Shown: positions 51,718 through 60,767, counted from the first letter of the stretch. The stretch is 64,000 nt of DNA from Bulleidia sp041859965 (GCA_041859965.1 JBFLGD010000002.1:1-64000), one strand, 5' to 3'. Program-made: numbers and translations. Notes: generated by a model from the letters alone, not told the origin.

Positions 51718-52551
51718 CACAAACTCACTGATCTTTGCGGCATCAAGATATCCTTTTACGTACAGATTTTTAATTGCCTGATCATCCTTCGTCAGTGTCT
51801 TCATTTCACCAATATCATCCGGTGCAATAATCAGTACCTTTCCCTGCTTTTCCAAAGCTTCCGCTTCATCAACACATGCATTGTATACATAGGAACGTGT
51901 TCTCATTGCATCAGAAGCCCCAGGATATGTCTTTTCAAGCATGTCTGCAAAGATACCATCATTCTTTGGAATTCTTCTGTATTCCTTAGGTCTAGTCAGT
52001 ACCAGAACCAGCTTATCGCACCCATCTGCAAAAGCCTTCTTCAGAGGAACCGGATCAGAAATACCGCCATCATAATACGGCGTATCATCGATCATCCATG
52101 GCTTGTTAATAACCGGCACACAGCATGATGCCTTTATTGGATCATAGCAGTCCTGACTCATTTCTTCCTTGCTGAAATAGCGCGGCTGACCAGTCAGACC
52201 ATCTGTACAGACAATATACATAGGCGCAGGATACTGCATCATCTTTTCATAGTTCAGTGGATACTCACCCCATGAGTCAGAAAGATCTCCATAGATATAC
52301 TCAAGTCCAATGTAGGATCCTGTCTTCAATAGATTGTAAAGACTCATATAGGATTTTCTCTTGTAGTATTCTGTATAGAACTTATAATTTCTTCCCTGCT
52401 GACCGCCCCAGAGCGAAGAAAGATTTGCTGCACCTGCAGAGACCCCGATACCGTAATTAAAGGTAATGTGATTATTCATACAGTAATCAAATACTCCGGC
52501 CCCATAGGAACCTCTGGTTCCGCCGCCAACATCTATCACACCAATCTTCAT
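51709..52551 (-). CDS. Patatin-like phospholipase family protein (second copy type)
   Basis: 280 residues. The glycine loop is DVGGGTRGSYGAGVF, the nucleophile is in GIGVSAGAAN and the dyad aspartate in YYDGGISDP. It belongs to the same superfamily as the gene at 12452 but is distinct in sequence and not a recent duplicate. AGGAAAG precedes the ATG. No signal peptide; a cytosolic or membrane-associated lipid hydrolase. It stands alone. Confidence 0.9.
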   Translation of the reverse strand: MKIGVIDVGGGTRGSYGAGVFDYCMNNHITFNYGIGVSAGAANLSSLWGGQQGRNYKFYTEYYKRKSYMSLYNLLKTGSYIGLEYIYGDLSDSWGEYPLNYEKMMQYPAPMYIVCTDGLTGQPRYFSKEEMSQDCYDPIKASCCVPVINKPWMIDDTPYYDGGISDPVPLKKAFADGCDKLVLVLTRPKEYRRIPKNDGIFADMLEKTYPGASDAMRTRSYVYNACVDEAEALEKQGKVLIIAPDDIGEMKTLTKDDQAIKNLYVKGYLDAAKISEFVKK

Positions 52552-52645
52552 ATGTATCTTTCCTCGCTTTCTTTTAATACCTGCTTATTTTATGCAAAAT
52601 AAAGAATAAATAGAAGAGTTCCGTAACACATCCATCAATCTGTAT

Positions 52646-52672
52646 AAAAGAAGAGAATGCTTTCGCACTCTC
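52646..52672 (-). terminator. Intrinsic terminator of the psuK-psuG-AAC(3) operon
   Basis: The 8-bp stem GAGAGTGC / GCATTCTC with a GAAA loop on the minus strand is followed by TTCTTTTAT and touches the stop codon. Confidence 0.75.
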
Positions 52673-53492
52673 ATCTGTATAAATCATAAACACATGTCTT
52701 TTCAAAATACCTGCAGGCTTCATCTACTGCATCCGCACTGGAGAAATACATGATACGGCTGCCTCCAAGGGATGCTTCATGAAGTTTTCTCCTGCGTGAC
52801 AGCAGCGGCTTTATCTTCAAAAATTCATCACTGTCCAAAGCAAGATCCAGATACTTCTTCCATTCATTGCCATTCTCTCCGGCAACACATGCCCCCATCA
52901 CTTCAATTGGCCTAGCATCACACTTATACTCCGCCAGATGCATGCATGTACATGTATCAAAATCTGTACCAATCAGAAGAACGTTTCCTTTAAGCTCATA
53001 GAGTCTGGCTGTTGGACTTTCCTCTGCTAATGGAAAATGCATTGACTGCCTGTTGCACAGCAGTTTTGCATATCTTCCCCATGCCGCATAGCTGACAGAA
53101 GGATGATTGGAAACAACAACACCCGGGCGATGAACAAAGTTTTCAACAACAGCTCCCATTTTTCTAAGATCCGATGTTTTCGCATCAAAGGGAGGAATGC
53201 TCTCTCTTATCTCCTTATAGATTTCGGGAGCAATTGGAGGATTGCTCCAGTCGCTTGGTTCACTATTGTCGCCGCACTGCATAGGCATCAGGAGCGTTCC
53301 TCCTTCACCTACTGTTTCCATCAATGCATCAACAACTGTTCTTGCTCCGCCAATAACATAATGAAACGAACTTAATTTTGAGTGCACTTCCAGAATGGCT
53401 GATTTGCCAATCCCCAGCTGATGGAATGTATCAATCAGCTGCTTCTTTGTAACGGGATCAGTGATTTCCTGTGGGAATGCTTCTTCCTGCAT
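52671..53492 (-). CDS. Aminoglycoside N(3)-acetyltransferase family protein
   Basis: 273-residue AAC(3)/YokD-family acetyltransferase. Motifs: ILEVHSKLSSFHYVIGGA, TLLMPMQCGDNSEPSDWSNP, MGAVVENFVHRPGVVVSNHP and SPTARLYELKGNVLLIGTDF. Members of this family acetylate aminoglycosides or unrelated amines; chromosomal copies are often not resistance genes. Its start overlaps the psuG stop by one base (TAATG), so it is translated with the pseudouridine-degradation genes. That context makes a drug target less likely, though it cannot be excluded. Confidence 0.88.
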   Translation of the reverse strand: MQEEAFPQEITDPVTKKQLIDTFHQLGIGKSAILEVHSKLSSFHYVIGGARTVVDALMETVGEGGTLLMPMQCGDNSEPSDWSNPPIAPEIYKEIRESIPPFDAKTSDLRKMGAVVENFVHRPGVVVSNHPSVSYAAWGRYAKLLCNRQSMHFPLAEESPTARLYELKGNVLLIGTDFDTCTCMHLAEYKCDARPIEVMGACVAGENGNEWKKYLDLALDSDEFLKIKPLLSRRRKLHEASLGGSRIMYFSSADAVDEACRYFEKTCVYDLYR

Positions 53493-54400
53493 TATAGTTT
53501 TGCATACTCCTTAGCTATTTCAGTGCCTACTGCAGCATTGTTAAACACAAGCTGAATATTAGCATCAAGAGACTTGCCCTTGGTGATCTCAGCAACCTTT
53601 GCAAGAAGGAACGGGGTGCACTCTTTCCCCTTAATCCCCTTTTCATCCATTTCAACAATAGCCTCATCAATAACCTTATTGATTGCATCAGGGTACATGG
53701 AATACTTTTCCGGAATCGGATTAGTGATCAGAATACCGCCCTGCAGACCAAAGTCGCGCTTTGCCTTAACAATACGTGCAGCATCCTGCGGGTCCTTAAT
53801 TGCATAGTCTACCTTCAGACCGCTTGTTCTTGTATAGAAGGCAGGCAGTTCGCTTGTCTGGTATCCAAGTACAGGTACACCCTTTGTTTCCAGTACTTCC
53901 AGTGTCTTAGCAAGATCCAGGATGGCCTTGGCTCCTGCACAGATAACTGTCATATTAGTATGTCCAAGTTCCTCCAGATCAGCAGAAACATCAAATGTCT
54001 TTTCTGCTCCTCTGTGAACACCGCCAATGCCACCTGTAACAAAGAACTCAACACCAGCCTTAGAAGCTATAATCATTGTTGTTGTAACTGTTGTAGCTCC
54101 CCACGATCCTTCGGCCATGACCATCGGCAGATCTCTTCTGGAAACTTTTGGTACAGAGTGTCCACGCTTTCCAAGTTCTTCAATCTCATCCTTGTTCAGT
54201 CCTACAGTTGGAACACCAGCAACAATTCCTATCGTAGCTGGAATGCCGCCATGTTCACGGATGATTGATTCAACTTTCATAGCCGTTTCAACATTCTGAG
54301 GATAAGGCATACCATGTGAAATGATTGTTGATTCCAGTGCAATGACCGGTTTTCCTTCTTTTAATGCTTTCTCTACTTCCGGGTTTACTTTAAAGTTCAT
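53492..54400 (-). CDS. psuG: Pseudouridine-5'-phosphate glycosidase
   Basis: 302-residue PsuG, which breaks the C-C glycosidic bond of pseudouridine 5'-phosphate to uracil and ribose 5-phosphate. Motifs: VIALESTIISHGMPYPQN, GIPATIGIVAGVPTVGL, VTGGIGGVHRGAEKTFD and PVLGYQTSELPAFYTR. The ATG overlaps the kinase stop by 4 nt, with AGGAGAG upstream. Together with the adjacent kinase it forms a complete pseudouridine salvage pair. Confidence 0.97.
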   Translation of the reverse strand: MNFKVNPEVEKALKEGKPVIALESTIISHGMPYPQNVETAMKVESIIREHGGIPATIGIVAGVPTVGLNKDEIEELGKRGHSVPKVSRRDLPMVMAEGSWGATTVTTTMIIASKAGVEFFVTGGIGGVHRGAEKTFDVSADLEELGHTNMTVICAGAKAILDLAKTLEVLETKGVPVLGYQTSELPAFYTRTSGLKVDYAIKDPQDAARIVKAKRDFGLQGGILITNPIPEKYSMYPDAINKVIDEAIVEMDEKGIKGKECTPFLLAKVAEITKGKSLDANIQLVFNNAAVGTEIAKEYAKL

Positions 54401-55347
54401 ATCTTTCTCTCCTTGATTTCCATACTTTCTATATTGTTTATAACAGCTTCCGCACATAGGCTCTTTCTGCGTACTGCATCTTCTTCTATGACGGTCACTG
54501 CCGTACTGATAGCAAATTGTATTGCCTGTTCCGGTTCTTCTTTCAGTACTCTTCTTGAAACATAGGCGCCAAGCAGCGAATCACCGCCGCCTGTTGCATT
54601 CTCAAGCTTGATAACACGATGTGTATACCAGAGACTTCCCTTTTCAGTTCCAAGAAGGATTCCCCGGTCGGCCATTGATATCAGAACTTCCTTCACACCA
54701 TGATCCAAGAACCAATGTATGCTTTCAGAAGCACTCCTGTCATCCGTTATCTGAATGCCTGTCAGTTCTGCCGCTTCAAACTGATTAGGTTTGAAGATAT
54801 CAATCTTTCCAAGATCCTCTTTCAGTCTTCCAGCCTTTGCTGTACTGACTGGATCCGCAGCTACCGGACAAAGCGCATGTTTCAGAATAAACTGCACGCT
54901 TTCCAGATCCAGATTTGCATCGATGATAATCATATCATCACTGCTGAGTTCCTTAAGAACGGGAGCCAGCATTGCGGCATCCATTCTTCTTAAAATTCGC
55001 ATATCGCTCATTGCAATCTTCATATCTCTATTCTCATCAAGAATAGCAATGTACATAGAGCTTGGAAGATCATGAAGGATTGTGCTTCCTCGAGTATTCA
55101 TTCCTAGCTTCTCACAGTCCTCTTTCATCATCTTTCCATAACTGTCATCGGAGAAGCATGTTACAAAACGGACATTCTCTGACAGAAGTGCACAGATCTG
55201 GGCAATATTTCTGCCTACGCCGCCATAGCTGATTGAAATCGTACCGGGATTGGAATCATAGTTTCTAAGTTTCCCAATGGAGGAGCCGCATATGTCAATA
55301 TTGGCACCGCCTATAATGCATATTGTCTTATTCTCAGTGTCGTTCAT
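54397..55347 (-). CDS. PfkB family carbohydrate kinase, probable pseudouridine kinase
   Basis: 316-residue ribokinase-fold kinase from MNDTENKTICIIGGANIDIC. PfkB signature 1 is in SYGGVGRNIAQICALL and signature 2 is NATGGGDSLLGAYVSRR, with the catalytic base in GGGDS. Coupling to psuG (4-nt overlap) indicates that the substrate is pseudouridine. A TACAAT box lies nine bases before the ATG and the ribosome-binding site is poor (GAGCCGG). An upstream in-frame extension across the promoter and over the DtxR-family gene on the other strand is rejected. Confidence 0.9.
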   Translation of the reverse strand: MNDTENKTICIIGGANIDICGSSIGKLRNYDSNPGTISISYGGVGRNIAQICALLSENVRFVTCFSDDSYGKMMKEDCEKLGMNTRGSTILHDLPSSMYIAILDENRDMKIAMSDMRILRRMDAAMLAPVLKELSSDDMIIIDANLDLESVQFILKHALCPVAADPVSTAKAGRLKEDLGKIDIFKPNQFEAAELTGIQITDDRSASESIHWFLDHGVKEVLISMADRGILLGTEKGSLWYTHRVIKLENATGGGDSLLGAYVSRRVLKEEPEQAIQFAISTAVTVIEEDAVRRKSLCAEAVINNIESMEIKERKI

Positions 55348-55391
55348 ACCGGCTCTATTGTACAACGGATGGAGCTTCCTTTTTCCTTTTT

Positions 55392-55415
55392 TTGACAAAT
55401 AGGCTAGAATTAAGA
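55392..55415 (+). promoter_or_regulatory. Promoter region and possible metal-regulator box of the DtxR-family gene
   Basis: TTGACA (55392-55397) is present but no good -10 follows at normal spacing; TAGAAT sits at 55405. The sequence AAATAGGCTAGAATTAA partly resembles the DtxR consensus half-sites (TAGGTTAG/CTAGCCTA), so autoregulation is possible. Weak evidence. Confidence 0.3.
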
Positions 55416-55434
55416 AAGCAGGAGGCGTTTTTGC

Positions 55435-55821
55435 ATGAGTATGACAATCTATGAATCTGCCGAAGACTATCTGGAATCGATCCTGATGATCCAGGAAGAA
55501 AAGGGAACCGTGCATTCCATAGATATTGCTGAGCGGCTCAATTTTTCGAAAGCAAGTGTTTCTGTAGCTATGAAAAAGCTGCGTGAAAACGGCTACATTT
55601 CCATGGAGAAAGATGGAACTTTGAAGCTGCTGAAGCCAGGCAGAAAAATCGCTGAACACATTTATGAACGGCATAGAATACTGTCTGAGTATTTTGTTCA
55701 GTTAGGTGTATCGCCTGATACAGCAGCAGCGGATGCATGCAAGGTAGAACATGATCTCAGTGATGAGACCTTCGAGAAAATCAAGGCACAGTTTCAAAAA
55801 GATGCAGCAAGCGGAAAATAA
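55435..55821 (+). CDS. DtxR/MntR family metal-dependent transcriptional regulator
   Basis: 128 residues: a winged helix (about 5-65) and a dimerisation/metal domain, with no SH3 domain, like MntR. Aligned metal ligands are Asp11 and Glu14 (AEDYLESI), His80 (ERHRI), and Cys102, Glu105, His106 (ACKVEHDLS). Cys102-Glu105-His106 is the DtxR/IdeR pattern, whereas Asp in the first helix is the MntR pattern, so the metal (Fe or Mn) is ambiguous. GGAGG precedes the ATG. No transporter genes are adjacent. Confidence 0.9.
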   Translation: MSMTIYESAEDYLESILMIQEEKGTVHSIDIAERLNFSKASVSVAMKKLRENGYISMEKDGTLKLLKPGRKIAEHIYERHRILSEYFVQLGVSPDTAAADACKVEHDLSDETFEKIKAQFQKDAASGK

Positions 55822-55848
55822 TTCTGCTTACTGCATCTTTATTTTATG
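55800..55848. terminator. Intrinsic terminator of the DtxR-family gene
   Basis: GATGCAG (from 55801) pairs with CTGCATC around a partly paired interior, followed by TTTATTTTA. It overlaps the stop codon and lies between converging genes. Confidence 0.7.
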
Positions 55849-56416
55849 CGGCTTTTAATCTAGCCCGCTGTGCATTTTTCAATGCATTTGGAATACTGTC
55901 TGCGTACAGTTCCGCAAGCTTGTCGACGATATACTGCGGATCTTCCTTCATACCGGCATTGATCCAGTTCTCTACAGTACCAATCAAAGCGTACTTAACT
56001 GTGTTGGCAATAAAATCGCAGTCGCTTTTACTGACACGCATACCTTCAGCACTGCTTTCAACAAAACTGTTAATATAGCCATAAAGACTCTGAAAAAGAA
56101 ATCCATCAAGTTTCACTTTGTTGACAGATCTGAATACATTCATAATAAGCGTTCTGTTTTCTCTCATTTTCGAAAACATATCAAGGAGACAGTCCCGCCA
56201 TGACTTTTCTTTATCATCAGTTTTAAGAACAGTTTTTCCAATATCATCAAACGACCATTCCAGCAATTCATAAATATCTGAAAAGTGATAATAAAAAGTC
56301 ATACGGCTGATACCGCAGTCATCTGTAATATTGCTTACGGTGATCTTATTAAGCGGCTTTTGATTCAGTAATTTTATGAGCGATGCTTCCATCGCCTTCT
56401 TAGTTATATCCGACAT
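55844..56416 (-). CDS. TetR/AcrR family transcriptional regulator
   Basis: 190 residues. The N-terminal helix-turn-helix is TVSNITDDCGISRMTFYYHF, and the start SDITKKAMEASLIKLL is that of the DhaS-like/TetR_C_8 group. The ligand-binding C-terminal domain is too variable to predict an inducer. GGGAG is six bases before the ATG at 56416; an ATG one codon earlier is also possible. It may control itself through the palindrome upstream. The target genes are not evident; the ABC exporter downstream has its own MarR regulator. Confidence 0.9.
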   Translation of the reverse strand: MSDITKKAMEASLIKLLNQKPLNKITVSNITDDCGISRMTFYYHFSDIYELLEWSFDDIGKTVLKTDDKEKSWRDCLLDMFSKMRENRTLIMNVFRSVNKVKLDGFLFQSLYGYINSFVESSAEGMRVSKSDCDFIANTVKYALIGTVENWINAGMKEDPQYIVDKLAELYADSIPNALKNAQRARLKAA

Positions 56417-56427
56417 CATTCACTCCC

Positions 56428-56455
56428 ACATAAATGACTTCTGGTCACTGTCAAT
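56428..56455 (-). promoter_or_regulatory. Promoter/operator of the TetR gene
   Basis: Minus strand TTGACA is followed after 16 bases by TATGTG. The spacer contains the inverted repeat TGAC-CAGAA-GTCA (56435-56447), placed where a repressor would block RNA polymerase. Confidence 0.5.
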
Positions 56456-56484
56456 TATTATAACGGATTATCTTATATTTGCAA

Positions 56485-56524
56485 AAACAGTACTCCTGAA
56501 TTGTATTCAGAAGTACTGTTTTTT
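56485..56524. terminator. Intrinsic terminator of the ABC exporter operon
   Basis: ACAGTACT-C-CTGAAT / ATTCAG-A-AGTACTGT forms a long hairpin with a TTT tail on the minus strand and TTTTTT on the plus strand. Confidence 0.85.
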
Positions 56525-58445
56525 ACTCTAGTTCAAATGCTCCAGTATAGAGCTGATAGTAGACACCCTTCTGTGCAATCAGCTGATCATGTGTACCGCG
56601 TTCAATAATATGACCGTGATCCAGTACCATGATTGCATCGGAATTTCTAACTGTAGAAAGACGATGGGCAATAACAAATACCGTTCTTCCCTGCATCAGA
56701 TTATCCATACCTTCCTGTACCAGTGCCTCAGTACGTGTATCGATGGAAGAAGTAGCTTCGTCCAGAATCATTACCGGAGGATCGGCTACAGCTGCTCTTG
56801 CAATTGAGATCAGCTGACTCTGTCCCTGAGACAGACCTGCTCCATTGCCTGTCAGCATTGTCTGATACCCTTCAGGCAGTCTGGATATAAAGCCATCTGC
56901 GTTGGCAAGCTTAGCTGCAGCAATACATTCCTCATCCGTTGCATCCAGTTTTCCATAACGAATGTTATCCATTACGGTTCCTGTAAACAGATTAACATCC
57001 TGAAGAACAACACCAAGCGATCTTCTCAGATCCGGTTTTGCAATCTTATTAATATTGATGCCATCATAACGGATCTTTCCATCCGGTATGTCATAGAAAC
57101 GGTTGATCAGATTTGTAATTGTAGTTTTGCCCGCACCAGTAGCTCCGACGAAGGCAATCTTCTGTCCAGGATGTGCATACAGAGAAACATCATACAGAAC
57201 CTGTTTCCCTTCCACATATCCAAAGTCTACATCCTCCATCTGTATATCGCCCTTCAGTTCAATATAGGTGGTAGTGCTGTCAGCCTTATGAAAATGTTTC
57301 CAAGCCCAAAGACCTGTCTTATGATCTGCTTCTCTTATCTCACCATTCTCATCTTTTTCAGCATTTACAAGTGTTACATAGCCGCTGTCCTGTTCTGACT
57401 TTTCATCGATCAGAGTAAAGATACGGTTAGCACCTGCCATTGCCATTGCAATGGAAGCCACCTGCATAGAAACTTGAGAAATAGTCTGGGAAAGCTGTCT
57501 CGACATATTCAGGAAAGATACTACTGCACCGATTGTCAGGATACCTGTCCCTGAAAGAGAAAGATTCCATGCTCCGAAAGTAACAAGCAGTCCGCCAATG
57601 ACAGCTAGGATCACATAGAAGATGTTGCCGATGTTAGAGAGTACAGGCATCAGTACATTTCCATATCTATTCGCTTTCTCAGAATCAGAAAAAAGCTGTT
57701 CATTCAATTTCACAAAATTCGCATTGGATTTCTGTTCATGATTGAAGACTTTAACAACCTTCTGACCCTCCATCATTTCTTCAATATATCCCTCTTCCTT
57801 ACCTAGGGACTTCTGCTGTGCGACCATGTACTTGGCAGATGCACCGCCGACCTTCTTTGTAACAGTCATCAGTACAATGACAAACACGACTGTAACAAGA
57901 GACATCCAGATGCTGTAGTACAGCATCATGAAGACAATGAATACCAATGTCAGACTTGAAGATACAAATGCAGTCAAAGACTGTGATATCAGCTGTCTCA
58001 GTGCATCTGTATCATTTGTATACATTGACATAATGTCTCCATGTGCATTTGTGTCAAAGTAGCGGATAGGAAGTGTCTCCATATGATCGAACATATCCTC
58101 TCTTAAGTGACGGAGAGTGCCCTGTGTAACGACAGCCATTGTTCGATTCTGAAAGAAAGAAGCAGTGATCCCGACAAGATATATTACAAGCATCTGTATT
58201 CCTATCGCTGTCAGTGCTCCCATAACAGAAGCCATTCCCTGGCCTAGGCCTGGTGTAATAACTTCATCAATTATCTTCTGCATATATATGGAACTCGATA
58301 CAGAAGCCAGAGAAGTCAGCAGTACACAGCATACAACCAGTATCAGCTGTTTCTTATAGTAATGAAAGAGATAGGACAGCAGTCTCTTCAGAGAGGAAGT
58401 ATCCATCTTCATACCCCTTCCTGCATTAGGATTCATTCTAGGCAT
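56523..58445 (-). CDS. ABC multidrug exporter half-transporter, subunit with canonical ATPase residues
   Basis: 640-residue half-transporter: six transmembrane helices (about 35-330), then an ABC domain. Walker A is VGATGAGKTTITNL, Q-loop VVLQDVNLF, Walker B MILDEATSSID with the catalytic Glu, and H-switch FVIAHRLSTV. Its signature is LSQGQSQ rather than LSGGQ. Together with the upstream subunit it forms one consensus and one degenerate ATP site, as in heterodimeric exporters of the LmrCD/BmrCD kind. The start MPRMNPNAGRGM has GGAGG upstream and lies one base after the partner's stop. Confidence 0.93.
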   Translation of the reverse strand: MPRMNPNAGRGMKMDTSSLKRLLSYLFHYYKKQLILVVCCVLLTSLASVSSSIYMQKIIDEVITPGLGQGMASVMGALTAIGIQMLVIYLVGITASFFQNRTMAVVTQGTLRHLREDMFDHMETLPIRYFDTNAHGDIMSMYTNDTDALRQLISQSLTAFVSSSLTLVFIVFMMLYYSIWMSLVTVVFVIVLMTVTKKVGGASAKYMVAQQKSLGKEEGYIEEMMEGQKVVKVFNHEQKSNANFVKLNEQLFSDSEKANRYGNVLMPVLSNIGNIFYVILAVIGGLLVTFGAWNLSLSGTGILTIGAVVSFLNMSRQLSQTISQVSMQVASIAMAMAGANRIFTLIDEKSEQDSGYVTLVNAEKDENGEIREADHKTGLWAWKHFHKADSTTTYIELKGDIQMEDVDFGYVEGKQVLYDVSLYAHPGQKIAFVGATGAGKTTITNLINRFYDIPDGKIRYDGININKIAKPDLRRSLGVVLQDVNLFTGTVMDNIRYGKLDATDEECIAAAKLANADGFISRLPEGYQTMLTGNGAGLSQGQSQLISIARAAVADPPVMILDEATSSIDTRTEALVQEGMDNLMQGRTVFVIAHRLSTVRNSDAIMVLDHGHIIERGTHDQLIAQKGVYYQLYTGAFELE

Positions 58446-58446
58446 G

Positions 58447-60198
58447 TCAGTTCTCCTCCTTTCCGCTGTTCTTAGTCTGCAGCGCATAAATCTCAGCGTA
58501 CAGGCCCTTCTGTGCAATCAGTTCTGCAGAAGTGCCGGATTCAACAATTCTTCCATTATCAAGCACAATGATCTGATCAGCATTCTCTACAGAAGTAACT
58601 CTCTGTGCAATGATGATCTTTGTTGTATCCGGAAGCGCTGTTTTCATATTTTCACGTATGATTGCATCCGTTCTTGTATCAACTGCACTTGTTGAATCGT
58701 CAAGAATCAGTATCTTAGGTTTCTTTAAAAGTGCTCTTGCAATACAGAGTCTCTGCTTCTGTCCTCCTGAAACATTCGTACCGCCCTGGGTTACGATAGA
58801 TTCATAGCCGCCATCTCTTTCCTGAATAAATTCGTCTGCCTGTGCTGCCTTGCATGCTTCAACGATTTCCTCATCAGTAGCGTCCGGATTGCCCCAGCGC
58901 ATATTCTCATTGATAGTTCCGGAGAACAGCTGATTTTTCTGCAGTACCATGGCAACATTGTCACGCAATGTCTGCAGATCATAATCCTTTACGTTTCTTC
59001 CACCTACCTTCAGTTCACCTGAAGTGACATCATACAGTCTCGGTATCAGCATGACCATTGAACTCTTAGAAGAACCTGTACCGCCGATAATCCCAAGTGT
59101 ACTGCCGGAAGGAATATACAGATTCACATCAGAGAGTGCATCGCGTTTGCTCTGAGAGTTATATTTAAAGGAAACCTGATTGAAGTCAATACTGCCATCT
59201 TCAACCTTCATCAGACCATTCTCAGGCGATATCAGTGTTGACTTATATTCAAGAACTTCTGCAATACGTCTAGCAGATTCCTCTGAAAGAATGATCATGA
59301 TGATAACCATTGAAAGCATCATCAATGACATCAGTATCTGCATGCCGTAGCTCATCAGTGAGGAAAGCTGCCCGGTTGTCAGCTGTGTAGCTCCGGTATT
59401 CACAATCAGCTGTGCACCAAGAATGCATAGCAGAAGCATTGCTGTGAATGTTGCAGCCATCATGACCGGATTATTCAATGCCATGATCTTCTCAGCATGT
59501 ACAAAATCCTTCTCCAGATTCTCGGCTGTCTCATTGAACTTATCCTGCTCATAATCTTCTCTGACAAAGGATTTTACAACACGGATACCTGAGATATTTT
59601 CTTCAACTGATTCATTAAAGATATCGTATTTTTTGAAAATCCGTCTGAATAAAGGCATGACCTTATAATTGATTAGAAACAAGGCAAGTATAACGATCGG
59701 AATAATACCAATAAATATCCATGCCATCTTTGCATTGATCGTAAATGCCATAATAATACTGAAGATCATCATCAATGGAGTCCTGACAGCAATCCGGATT
59801 ATCATTCCATATGCATTCTGTACATTGTTGACGTCTGTAGTCATTCTTGTAATCAGTGAAGATGTTGAGAACTTATCAACATCTGCAAATGCAAAATCCT
59901 GTATGCGTGCATACATATCATTTCTCAGATTCTTTGAGAAACCTGTAGATGCTGTAGCTGCTTTGATGGCACTTGCTCTTCCAAAGAAGAGTGAAGTCAT
60001 AGCAAGCACCAGCAGAATGGCACCGTACTTCAGTATTGGTGTCATTGAATTGCCTGTCATCTCATCAATCAGACTTGCCATGACAAGCGGAATAACTGTT
60101 TCCATAACAACTTCACATGCTACAAATACCGGTGTCTGAATTGAAGCTTTCTTATATTCGCGAATAGATTTCCCAAGTGTTTTAAATATCTGTATCAT
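58447..60198 (-). CDS. ABC multidrug exporter half-transporter, subunit with degenerate ATPase residues
   Basis: 583-residue half-transporter with six helices (about 20-310) and an ABC domain. Walker A is IGGTGSSKSSMVML, the signature is canonical VSGGQKQR, but Walker B reads LILDDSTSAVD (Asp for the catalytic Glu) and the H-switch is IIAQRVTSV (Gln for His). These changes mark the non-catalytic site of a heterodimer. The ATG overlaps the MarR stop by 4 nt, so regulator and both subunits are cotranscribed. Confidence 0.93.
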   Translation of the reverse strand: MIQIFKTLGKSIREYKKASIQTPVFVACEVVMETVIPLVMASLIDEMTGNSMTPILKYGAILLVLAMTSLFFGRASAIKAATASTGFSKNLRNDMYARIQDFAFADVDKFSTSSLITRMTTDVNNVQNAYGMIIRIAVRTPLMMIFSIIMAFTINAKMAWIFIGIIPIVILALFLINYKVMPLFRRIFKKYDIFNESVEENISGIRVVKSFVREDYEQDKFNETAENLEKDFVHAEKIMALNNPVMMAATFTAMLLLCILGAQLIVNTGATQLTTGQLSSLMSYGMQILMSLMMLSMVIIMIILSEESARRIAEVLEYKSTLISPENGLMKVEDGSIDFNQVSFKYNSQSKRDALSDVNLYIPSGSTLGIIGGTGSSKSSMVMLIPRLYDVTSGELKVGGRNVKDYDLQTLRDNVAMVLQKNQLFSGTINENMRWGNPDATDEEIVEACKAAQADEFIQERDGGYESIVTQGGTNVSGGQKQRLCIARALLKKPKILILDDSTSAVDTRTDAIIRENMKTALPDTTKIIIAQRVTSVENADQIIVLDNGRIVESGTSAELIAQKGLYAEIYALQTKNSGKEEN

Positions 60199-60674
60199 TG
60201 ATTGCTTTCCTTCCTATACATATCATTCAGGTGGTCTTCAAATCGATTCAGATATTCCTGAAACTGACTTAATTCCACCGCTGTAAAGCATGCGCTGAGC
60301 TGTTTTTCTATTTCCTCGGATTTCCGTTCGCATTCAAGATGAAAACGATTTGTACCTTTGCTCAGAACAATCTGTGTTTTTCTAGCATCCGATTCAACTG
60401 AACAGCGCTCAATATGACCCTGTTCTTCAAGACGTGAAATCATTCTTGATGTACCCGATCTCGTCAGACCGAAGGCAAGACCGATATCTTTCTGATATAC
60501 AGTCTTTCCAGCCTGCTGATGACGTCCGATATAAGCAATAATTGCGCCATTGAACCCTCTTACAGGCTGCTGATGTTCAGCATTTTCAATATCCTTTGAT
60601 GCATACAGATGTATCATTCTTCGAAGCTTATTCGAAAGATTGCAGATCTGCCTTCCAATATCCTGCTCACTCAT
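60195..60674 (-). CDS. MarR family transcriptional regulator
   Basis: 159-residue winged-helix repressor. The DNA-binding core is DIGLAFGLTRSGTSRMISRLEEQGHIER, with the wing in SDARKTQIVLSKG. It leads the exporter operon and presumably represses it until a drug-like ligand binds. A palindrome overlaps the -35 box upstream. The start MSEQDIGRQICNLSNKLRRM is preceded by AAAGGAG. Confidence 0.92.
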   Translation of the reverse strand: MSEQDIGRQICNLSNKLRRMIHLYASKDIENAEHQQPVRGFNGAIIAYIGRHQQAGKTVYQKDIGLAFGLTRSGTSRMISRLEEQGHIERCSVESDARKTQIVLSKGTNRFHLECERKSEEIEKQLSACFTAVELSQFQEYLNRFEDHLNDMYRKESNQ

Positions 60675-60722
60675 GAACAGACTCCTTTCATTGATTCATA
60701 TTTCTACAGCAATACTTTATCC

Positions 60723-60751
60723 ATTATATGAATGTTTGTTGACAAGTCAAC
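60723..60751 (-). promoter_or_regulatory. Promoter and operator of the MarR-ABC operon
   Basis: Minus strand TTGACT (60745-60750), 16 bases, TATAAT (60723-60728). The inverted repeat GTTGAC-AA-GTCAAC (60738-60751) covers the -35 element, a fitting MarR operator for autoregulation. Confidence 0.75.
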
Positions 60752-60767
60752 TATTTTGAATGCAATG

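Noticed and set aside
55348..55674. N-terminal extension of the psuK-like kinase
   Set aside because: It runs through the promoter region and antisense to the DtxR-family gene; PfkB homology begins at MNDTENKTICIIGG.
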